5,609 nt of DNA from Hungatella sp. UBA5982. Its GTDB lineage: Bacteria; Bacillota; Clostridia; Lachnospirales; Lachnospiraceae. The stretch is taken from positions 18,733-24,341 of the forward strand of contig DJBG01000158.1 of NCBI GenBank assembly GCA_002429965.1, written 5' to 3'. The notes below the pieces were generated by a model, which was not told where the DNA came from, did not search any database, and was given only the letters and a program-made list of their open reading frames with translations. Both the position numbers and the translations under genes were made by a program. Positions 1-5,290 of the stretch are shown here, one piece after another; position 1 is the first letter of the stretch; the number at the start of each line of letters is the position of its first letter.

Positions 1-669
1 AAACATGATACCTCCAGGCATCTGAATGAATATACCAGCGTAGATTTTGAAATGGGGTACATTGACAGCTTTGAAGATATTATGCAGATGGAAACGATGA
101 TGTTAAAACATGTAATGGAGTATTTGAATAAACAATATGAAGATGAAATAAAACTGTTAAAAGTGAACATGCCCGTAATCAAAGAAATTCCGGCAATTAA
201 ATTTAAGGAAGCAAAAGAATTGATTTCAATGGAATATAATAGACCCATCAAGGATTTTGATGATTTTGAGCCGGAAGAAGAAAAACTGCTTTATGAGCTG
301 ATTAAGCAGAAGACAGGGAGTGAATTTGTATTTGTAACTCATTATCCAAGCCAAAAGAGACCTTTTTATGCGATGGATAGCGTGGAGAATAAAGAGGAAA
401 CATTAAGCTTTGACCTTTTATTCCGGGGACTGGAAATAACGACAGGCGGTCAGAGAATTCATGGGTATGAAGATCAGACTCAGAAAATGGAACGAAGAGG
501 GATGAATACAGAATTATTTGAAAGCTATCTTATGATGCATAAATATGGGATGCCGCCTCATGGTGGACTGGGTCTGGGCCTGGAACGTTTTACAAGTAAG
601 CTTCTTGGACAGGAGAATGTACGTCTTTCTACCCTGTTTCCAAGAGATATTAACAGGCTGACTCCATAG
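1..669 (+). CDS. aspS: Aspartyl-tRNA synthetase, archaeal/non-discriminating type (C-terminal half, partial)
   Basis: This is the last 222 codons of a class II aminoacyl-tRNA synthetase that charges tRNA with aspartate in the cytoplasm. The reading frame is open from base 1 and ends at TAG 667-669. The fragment opens with KHDTSRHLNEYTSVDFEMG, the second half of class II motif 2 in the archaeal/eukaryotic-type AspRS, so the missing part is the N-terminal anticodon-binding domain and motif 1. It continues with the FRGLEITTGGQRIH segment (about residues 142-155) and motif 3, GLGLGLERF, whose ATP-binding arginine is residue 196. It ends in FPRDINRLTP, the usual C-terminus of this type. The large insertion domain of bacterial AspRS is absent. 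In bacteria this type is often non-discriminating, making Asp-tRNA(Asn) for the GatCAB amidotransferase, but the residues that decide this lie outside the window. Base composition is AT-richer than the downstream genes. Family assignment is firm; tRNA specificity is inferred. Confidence 0.93.
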   Translation, partial: KHDTSRHLNEYTSVDFEMGYIDSFEDIMQMETMMLKHVMEYLNKQYEDEIKLLKVNMPVIKEIPAIKFKEAKELISMEYNRPIKDFDDFEPEEEKLLYELIKQKTGSEFVFVTHYPSQKRPFYAMDSVENKEETLSFDLLFRGLEITTGGQRIHGYEDQTQKMERRGMNTELFESYLMMHKYGMPPHGGLGLGLERFTSKLLGQENVRLSTLFPRDINRLTP

Positions 670-738
670 TACCATGAAATGACTAACAGAAATTGTAAAT
701 GATTGGTTTCCAACCATAAATAATAATTCGGAAAATCA

Positions 739-752
739 TGTTATAAATAACA
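739..752. promoter_or_regulatory. Perfect dyad TGTTAT-AA-ATAACA, possible operator
   Basis: Six-base arms TGTTAT and ATAACA match perfectly around a 2-base centre, which can also be read as TGTTA-N4-TAACA. The sequence overlaps a TG-T-TATAAA element (739-747) that could act as an extended -10 box, although no good -35 box lies upstream. Arms of this type resemble sites of redox or catabolite regulators. However, the spacing is two bases shorter than the usual Rex site (TTGTTAA-N4-TTAACAA) and the central CG of a CcpA cre site is missing. The dyad is seen directly; a regulatory role is a guess. Confidence 0.3.
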
Positions 753-854
753 GACAGGGAGAGAGAATAAAGCATAATGACAAGGATATGTAACAATGAT
801 TCATTTGATCCAGCCAGAATTTTCCTGAAATTGTCATCTTCCCCATGAATGGTA

Positions 855-883
855 TGGTAAGGAAGAAGAAAAAGTATTATAAT
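855..883 (+). promoter_or_regulatory. Tentative promoter of the hydrogenase gene
   Basis: A perfect -10 hexamer TATAAT (878-883) has a weak -35 candidate, TGGTAA (855-860), 17 bases upstream. A second perfect TATAAT lies at 890-895 without a recognisable -35. The two sit within an inverted repeat, TATTATA (875-881) and TATAATA (890-896). Use of the first box would give a leader of roughly 75 bases before ATG 965. The local sequence is so AT-rich that chance matches are likely. Confidence 0.3.
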
Positions 884-895
884 AATAGCTATAAT

Positions 896-943
896 AAAAT
901 CACAGAACCGACAAAAATCACAGTACTACAAAGAAAATCAAAA
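896..943. repeat. Short direct repeats AAAATCACAG upstream of the hydrogenase gene
   Basis: AAAATCACAG occurs exactly at 896-905 and 914-923 (period 18), and a partial third copy, AAAATCAAAA, lies at 934-943 (offset 20). The copies fall about two helical turns apart on the same DNA face, just downstream of the candidate -10 boxes and 22 bases before ATG 965. They could be repeated protein-binding sites in the leader, or chance similarity in A-rich DNA. The repeats are seen directly; their function is unknown. Confidence 0.4.
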
Positions 944-964
944 CGTACTTGCGGGAGGTATCTT

Positions 965-2209
965 ATGCAGACATTTAAGCAGTTGTATGAAAGTTTGGTG
1001 AAGTCCGTATTAAATAATGATTCGGATCCGGTGAAGGACTTAGAAACTTCATATGATCCTCATCATCTGGATTGCCTTTTGAATCCGACGAAGCATCCGG
1101 TGGTGATCCGTACCGGAACCTGCACCTGTTCCAAAGAGGAACGGGAGGAATGCTTAAAGCGCTGTCCTTTCGGGGCATTGGGAATCGATAAGGATGGGGT
1201 CACTGTTGATCCGGAGCTATGTCTGGGCTGTGAAGATTGCATTGAAGGCTGCGCACCGGAAAAACTGACAGCCAGTACGGATATTATCCCGGCTTTAAAA
1301 GCGATAAGAAGCTCCAAGGGACTGGTATATGCAATGATAGCTCCCGCATTTTTAGGCCAGTTTTCAAAGGAGGTCACTCCTGGAAAGTTAAGATCGGCAT
1401 TAAAAGCAGTTGGGTTTGACGGAATGCTGGAGGTTGCCCTGTTTGCGGACATCCTTACATTAAAAGAAGCTCTCGAATTTGATAAAAATATCAATGATAT
1501 CAATGATTACCAGCTGACAAGCTGCTGCTGTCCCATGTGGATCGGCATGATCCGTAAAGTCTATCACCAGCTGGTTCCTCATGTTCCTGGCTCGGTATCA
1601 CCCATGGTTGCCTGCGCAAGAGTGGTAAAAGCGCTTCATCCTGATGCTATGACCGTATTCATCGGACCATGTCTTGCCAAGAAGGCGGAAGCCCGGGAAA
1701 AGGATCTGGCGGGTGCGGTTGACTATGTGCTCACATTCCAGGAGGTAAAGAATATCTTTGATGCCCTTGGAATCGATCCGGCTGTTTTGGAAGAGAGTGA
1801 AAAGGACCATTCCTCAAGAGCCGGAAGGATTTACGCCAGAAAGGGCGGAGTCAGCGAAGCGGTCGAGAGTACGGTAAGAGCCATTAATCCCAATAAAAAA
1901 ACAGAGATCCGCACCAAACAGGCGGATGGAGTGCCTGCGTGCCGGAAGATGATCCAGGATATCATGGAAGGAAAGATCGAGGCAAATTTTTATGAAGGCA
2001 TGGGCTGTGTGGGCGGCTGCGTCGGCGGACCAAGATCCATTTTGGGAGTGGATCAGGGAACGGAGCTGGTCAATGATTATGGAGAAAAGGCGACTTATGC
2101 GCATCCGGCTGAGAATCCATATGTGATCGAGCTGCTGCACCGCCTAAACCTGGACAGCATTGAAAGCCTGTTGGAAGAAACTGATTTATTCAGCAGAAAT
2201 ATTACTTAA
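965..2209 (+). CDS. Monomeric [FeFe] hydrogenase, probable group B
   Basis: A 414-residue iron hydrogenase that interconverts protons plus electrons with H2 in the cytoplasm, probably with ferredoxin as partner. ATG 965 is chosen because GGGAGG (953-958) lies six bases upstream. The frame stays open back to 845, but that extension is Lys/Asn/Tyr-rich and has no ribosome binding site. A ferredoxin-like domain spans about residues 50-100. Its first cluster motif is unusual, Cys53-x-Cys55-x7-Cys63-x3-Cys67, and the second is normal, Cys86-x2-Cys89-x2-Cys92-x3-Cys96. The H-cluster domain follows: L1 TSCCCPMW (185-192), L2 GPCLAKKAEA (235-243, Cys236), and L3 EGMGCVGGCVGG (344-355, Cys348 and Cys352). 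Compared with well-studied group A enzymes, L1 has one extra cysteine and L2 has Gly in place of Met. From memory these are traits of group B enzymes such as clostridial Hyd III, a point that needs an alignment. The N-terminal [2Fe-2S] domain and the C-terminal small subunit are absent. No maturase or partner gene is adjacent, so the HydEFG proteins must be encoded elsewhere. Confidence 0.93.
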   Translation: MQTFKQLYESLVKSVLNNDSDPVKDLETSYDPHHLDCLLNPTKHPVVIRTGTCTCSKEEREECLKRCPFGALGIDKDGVTVDPELCLGCEDCIEGCAPEKLTASTDIIPALKAIRSSKGLVYAMIAPAFLGQFSKEVTPGKLRSALKAVGFDGMLEVALFADILTLKEALEFDKNINDINDYQLTSCCCPMWIGMIRKVYHQLVPHVPGSVSPMVACARVVKALHPDAMTVFIGPCLAKKAEAREKDLAGAVDYVLTFQEVKNIFDALGIDPAVLEESEKDHSSRAGRIYARKGGVSEAVESTVRAINPNKKTEIRTKQADGVPACRKMIQDIMEGKIEANFYEGMGCVGGCVGGPRSILGVDQGTELVNDYGEKATYAHPAENPYVIELLHRLNLDSIESLLEETDLFSRNIT

Positions 2210-2245
2210 GATAAGTTGCTTTCATAGGCTTTATATTGTTTCAGT

Positions 2246-2294
2246 AAAATCAGTACATGGGAACCATGCCAGGCGGTTTCCATGTACTGATTTT
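2246..2294. terminator. Strong intrinsic terminator, probably bidirectional
   Basis: The arms 2246-2265 (AAAATCAGTACATGGGAACC) and 2275-2294 pair over 20 positions, 19 Watson-Crick pairs and one G-U wobble, around a 9-base loop (2266-2274). The stem is flanked by AAAA on the left and TTTT on the right, with a further T run at 2298-2301, so it could terminate transcripts from either direction. It lies 36 bases after the hydrogenase stop codon and separates that gene from the next promoter. Confidence 0.88.
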
Positions 2295-2313
2295 CGGTTT
2301 TCCTGATTGCATC

Positions 2314-2343
2314 TTGCTTTTCACCCCTTAAAAATGCTAATAT
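2314..2343 (+). promoter_or_regulatory. Sigma-A type promoter for the downstream operon
   Basis: A -35 candidate TTGCTT (2314-2319) is followed after 18 bases by TAATAT (2338-2343). The -10 box is preceded by TG at 2335-2336, giving an extended -10 (TGCTAATAT). It sits just after the hydrogenase terminator and about 40 bases before the ribosome binding site AAGGA (2381-2385) of the next gene, which is where a promoter is expected. Assigned by eye. Confidence 0.6.
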
Positions 2344-2391
2344 AAAAGAGTATGCATGGACAAGACAGGCAACTGAAAGAAAGGAAATGAT

Positions 2392-3375
2392 ATGACAACA
2401 GGCAGAATGAATCAGCTGTTGGTAATGGTCAATTTATGCGGCAGTGTTGTGGAAGGAATTGAACACCTTATGGCCTATGAGGAAAATGAACGGCTGAAAG
2501 AGGATACTGTTACAGGGCTTTTCACTTTGGAGGATAATTTAAGAGTATTTAAGGCAGATAAAACCGTGATCCATGAAACGAAATGGATGGCGGAAGTCAT
2601 AAAGAACTGGCTGTTTGTTTATGACCAGGAATTTAAAAACAGGCTGTACCGCTGGTATTTTTCAACGTTAAAGGAGCTTCGGAACTTAATGACAGCAGAA
2701 ATAGAACGGTGTCCCGTCTGCTCAGGAAAAGGCGTCCCCCATTATGGAGCAGTGCTCTATATGGAAGACGAGGAGACGGATCAATACGTGCTGGAGCCGG
2801 TCCGGGTCTTTATGAAGTGCAGGGAGTGCGGAAATTATTATCTTACAAAGGAAGAAAGCCGGTTTGTAAACGGAAAGAAGGGCTCCCGCCGCACAAAGGC
2901 AAGATGTGAACAGCTTTTAGCAGATATTGGTGTATTTGCGGCGGAAGGAACCATGCTGTTTATTGGAGAAGAGAAAAGCCCATTATATAAAGAAGCCAGA
3001 AAGGCCGGGTATGATCCTGAGGCCATGTCTCTGGAAGAAGCCGGAGACCGGTTAGAAGGCAGTGAGGAAGCATACCGGATCGTCCTCATTGACCGGATCC
3101 CACGCACTCAGGATATGAAGCTGATCCTGGCTCAGGCGGCGGAGTACCTGGCAGATGACGGGATTCTCTGGTTTGATGGGCCGGATCTGGATAAATCCAT
3201 TAAAAATCTGGAAAAAAAGGGAGCTTCCATGTGGAAGGGGGAGGTGGCAGAGGTCTGCCTGACGGACAGGGGCATAGATGCTCTGGCGGAAAAATGCGGA
3301 CTTTCCATTCGATCATACCGTCATGTAGGGACTGCTTCCGGACGCATTGAGGTGATTGCCCAAAAGAAAGAATGA
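2392..3375 (+). CDS. Zinc-ribbon protein with degenerate methyltransferase-like C-terminal domain, function unknown
   Basis: I do not recognise this 327-residue protein as a named family. ATG 2392 is supported by AAGGA six bases upstream. Residues 1-105 look mostly helical and acidic/aromatic, with no signal peptide or membrane segment. Two cysteine pairs, CPVC (107-110) and CREC (143-146), form a probable zinc ribbon whose arms are separated by 32 residues. The rest, about 175-325, resembles the Rossmann fold of class I SAM-dependent methyltransferases. TMLFIGEEKSPLYKEARKAGYD (187-208) sits where motif I would be, YRIVLIDRIP (228-237) resembles motif II/IV, YLADDGILWFDGPD (252-265) matches the post-motif strand, and the end has a typical beta hairpin, YRHVGTASGRIEVIAQ. 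The glycine-rich SAM-binding motif is not intact, so the domain may not bind SAM. A zinc ribbon ahead of a methyltransferase fold is known in sugar C-methyltransferases, but no sugar genes are nearby. The next gene, greA, follows after 39 bases, probably in the same operon. Confidence 0.7.
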   Translation: MTTGRMNQLLVMVNLCGSVVEGIEHLMAYEENERLKEDTVTGLFTLEDNLRVFKADKTVIHETKWMAEVIKNWLFVYDQEFKNRLYRWYFSTLKELRNLMTAEIERCPVCSGKGVPHYGAVLYMEDEETDQYVLEPVRVFMKCRECGNYYLTKEESRFVNGKKGSRRTKARCEQLLADIGVFAAEGTMLFIGEEKSPLYKEARKAGYDPEAMSLEEAGDRLEGSEEAYRIVLIDRIPRTQDMKLILAQAAEYLADDGILWFDGPDLDKSIKNLEKKGASMWKGEVAEVCLTDRGIDALAEKCGLSIRSYRHVGTASGRIEVIAQKKE

Positions 3376-3414
3376 CAGTTCCTATAGGAGAATGCAGAAA
3401 AAGGAAGGGATAAC

Positions 3415-3918
3415 GTGTTTGACAAATTAACGGAGAATGATATTAAGAAAATGCAGGAAGAAATAGTACACCGGAAGCTGGTCGTCCGGAAAGAAGCCCT
3501 GGAAGCGGTAAAAGAGGCAAGAGCCCATGGAGATCTAAGTGAAAACTTTGAGTACCATGCCGCAAAAAAGGACAAGAATCAGAACGAAAGCAGGATCCGT
3601 TATCTGGAGAAGATGATAAAGACTGCCCAGATCATAACCGATGAATCCAAGGATGATGAGGTCGGGCTTTATAATACGGTTGACCTGTATTTTGAGGATG
3701 ATGACGAGGAAGAGACCTACAAGCTTGTGACAACAGTCCGCGGGAATTCCATAAAAGGCCTTATCAGCTCTGAATCCCCTTTGGGGAGGGCCGTTATGGG
3801 GCATAAGGTAGGCGACCGGGTCTATGTAAAGGTCAATGACAAGGCAGGCTACTACGTAGTGGTGAAACGCCTGGAAAATACAAAGGACGATGACAGTGAC
3901 AAGCTGAGAAGCTATTGA
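3415..3918 (+). CDS. greA: Transcription elongation factor GreA family
   Basis: A 167-residue transcript cleavage factor that rescues backtracked RNA polymerase by inserting its coiled coil into the secondary channel and stimulating cleavage of the RNA 3' end. The start is GTG 3415, with a strong AAGGAAGGG (3401-3409) five bases upstream; no better in-frame start exists. The N-terminal coiled coil covers about residues 5-75 and carries the family signature ARAHGDLSENFEYHAAKKD (35-53), including the acidic tip residues Asp40 and Glu43 that coordinate the catalytic Mg2+. The FKBP-like C-terminal domain includes SSESPLGRAVMGHKVGDRVYV (118-138), close to the standard GreA motif. The length is slightly above the usual 157-160. 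Odd points are an acidic run, FEDDDEEE (93-100), in the linker to the FKBP strands and a charged tail, KDDDSDKLRSY. It could be a second, divergent Gre paralogue rather than the main GreA; other copies cannot be seen here. Confidence 0.93.
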   Translation: MFDKLTENDIKKMQEEIVHRKLVVRKEALEAVKEARAHGDLSENFEYHAAKKDKNQNESRIRYLEKMIKTAQIITDESKDDEVGLYNTVDLYFEDDDEEETYKLVTTVRGNSIKGLISSESPLGRAVMGHKVGDRVYVKVNDKAGYYVVVKRLENTKDDDSDKLRSY

Positions 3919-3940
3919 TCTGCCAAAAGGACAGGCTGAT

Positions 3941-5290
3941 ATGATGAAGGATATGACTAGAGGAAGCATTTCCTCTCAACTGATACGGTTTTCCATTCCT
4001 CTGGTTTTGGGAAATTTATTCCAGCTCACCTATAATGCGGTGGATTCCATAGTGGTAGGACGGTTTGCGGGGGAAGAGGCGCTGGCAGCAGTTGGCGCGG
4101 CCGGCCCGGTTATGAACATTGTGATCCTTGGGATTACGGGAATCTGCATCGGGGCTTCGGTGCTGATGAGTGAGTTCTTCGGCGCAGGAAGCCATGAGAA
4201 GCTAAAGCAGGAGATAGCCACCACCCTTTTGTTTGGACTTTATTTTTCTCTGGCCATTGTATGCCTGGGGCTGTTTTTGTCCGGCGGGATCATAAGGCTT
4301 CTCCGTGTGCCGGATGAGATCACGGAGGATGCAGCTGTGTATTTAAGGGTTATATTAATAGGAACGCCCTTTACCTTTTTTTACAATGGAGTGGCCTCTG
4401 CCCTCCGGAGCGTGGGCGATTCAAAAACCCCGGTCCGCTTCCTGGCTATGGCCTCGGTTTTAAACGCATTATTGGATCTGGTATTTGTGGCAGGGTTTCA
4501 CATGGGAGTTTTTGGGGCTGCACTGTCTACTGTCATTGCGGAGGCGGTTTCTGCAATCCTGTGCATTTCTTACATATATAAGAAGGTTCCTCTTCTTAAA
4601 CTTAAGCCAAAGGAATTCCGTATGGACCGGGAGCTTTTAGGACTTACGGTAAAGCAGGGAGCGGTCACGGCATTGCAGCAATCCTGCCAGCCTATTGGCA
4701 AGCTTTTGATACAGGGAGTCATAAATCCTTTGGGCGTCAGCACCATAGCGGCGTTTCAGGCGGTGAACCGGGTGGATGATTTTGCTTTTACTCCGGAACA
4801 AAGCATTTCCAGCGGAATGATGACCTTTGTGGCCCAAAACCGGGGAGCCGGTAACGGAGAACGGGTGAGGAAAGGCTTTCGGACCGGGCTTTTCATAGAA
4901 GCAGGTTACTGGGTGATCATATGCATTGTCATCCTGCTGGTGAAGGAACCGGTGATGAGATTATTTGTGCCCAATGGGGATGGGACCATGGTAAGGATTG
5001 GGGCGGAATATTTGACCCTCATGGCTTTTTTCTATCTGCTGCCTGCCTTTACCAATGGGATCCAGGGATTTTTCCGGGGAATGGGAAATATGTCCATCAC
5101 CCTGATCTCCACCTTGATCCAGATTTCCGTCCGGGTGGCATTGGTCATCCTGCTGGTTCCGTCCATGGGAATGAATGGCGTTCCCTATGCCTGCCTGGCT
5201 GGCTGGGCCTGTATGCTGCTTTATGAGGTTCCCTATTATTTCTGGTTTAAAAAGAAAAATGAATTATTACAGGAGAAAAATAATGATTAA
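3941..5290 (+). CDS. MATE family efflux transporter
   Basis: A 449-residue inner-membrane exporter of the multidrug and toxic compound extrusion family, which extrudes organic cations or drugs in exchange for Na+ or H+. It shows about 12 hydrophobic segments in two pseudo-symmetric six-helix lobes: roughly 14-34, 50-80, 93-115, 132-155, 165-188, 192-212, then 235-258, 262-282, 318-336, 355-378, 388-407 and 412-434. Family motifs are present: NLFQLTYNAVDSIVVGRFAG (25-44), the loop RSVGDSKTP (156-164) in the first lobe and its counterpart RGMGNMSIT (379-387) in the second, and QPIGKLLIQGVINPLG (250-265). There is no cleavable signal peptide. Length matches the family norm. ATG 3941 lies nine bases after AAAAGGA (3925-3931); ATG 3944 is a possible alternative. 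It starts 22 bases after greA and its last codons overlap the following gene, so it is probably translated from the same mRNA. Substrate cannot be predicted from sequence. Confidence 0.94.
   Translation: MMKDMTRGSISSQLIRFSIPLVLGNLFQLTYNAVDSIVVGRFAGEEALAAVGAAGPVMNIVILGITGICIGASVLMSEFFGAGSHEKLKQEIATTLLFGLYFSLAIVCLGLFLSGGIIRLLRVPDEITEDAAVYLRVILIGTPFTFFYNGVASALRSVGDSKTPVRFLAMASVLNALLDLVFVAGFHMGVFGAALSTVIAEAVSAILCISYIYKKVPLLKLKPKEFRMDRELLGLTVKQGAVTALQQSCQPIGKLLIQGVINPLGVSTIAAFQAVNRVDDFAFTPEQSISSGMMTFVAQNRGAGNGERVRKGFRTGLFIEAGYWVIICIVILLVKEPVMRLFVPNGDGTMVRIGAEYLTLMAFFYLLPAFTNGIQGFFRGMGNMSITLISTLIQISVRVALVILLVPSMGMNGVPYACLAGWACMLLYEVPYYFWFKKKNELLQEKNND

Larger units (their letters stand above)
670..964. 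other. AT-rich intergenic region between aspS and the hydrogenase gene
   Basis: About 295 bases without a convincing gene. No strong terminator follows aspS: the only hairpin near its end is a 5-bp stem (TGGTT/AACCA, about 704-716) without a T-tract. The region contains a perfect 14-base dyad at 739-752, two perfect TATAAT hexamers (878-883 and 890-895) inside a 7-bp inverted repeat, and a 10-base direct repeat at 896-905 and 914-923. These are listed separately. It probably serves as the leader and control region of the hydrogenase gene. No tRNA-like or recognisable riboswitch structure was seen by eye. Confidence 0.6.

Noticed and set aside
704..716. Small hairpin TGGTT-TCC-AACCA after aspS as a terminator
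   Set aside because: The stem is only 5 bp and no T-tract follows, so it is too weak to call.
777..848. 23-codon open frame (MTRICNNDSFDP...) whose stop overlaps ATG 845
   Set aside because: The nearest purine-rich site (GGGAGAG) is about 14 bases away, and there is no similarity I recognise. Probably chance, although a leader peptide cannot be excluded.
845..964. 40-codon in-frame extension of the hydrogenase starting at ATG 845
   Set aside because: The extension is Lys/Asn/Tyr-rich and unlike hydrogenase N-termini, ATG 845 has no ribosome binding site, and ATG 965 has an excellent one.
1063..1503. 146-codon antisense open frame inside the hydrogenase gene
   Set aside because: It mirrors the codon pattern of a clearly real gene on the other strand and shows no domain or plausible start signal.
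3535..3969. 144-codon antisense hydrophobic open frame across greA
   Set aside because: It is a shadow of greA on the opposite strand. The hydrophobic look comes from reading Lys/Asp/Glu codons in reverse.
4921..5226. 101-codon open frame on the + strand inside the MATE gene
   Set aside because: It is out of frame with a well-supported membrane protein, with a Gly/His/Trp-rich composition typical of an alternate frame.
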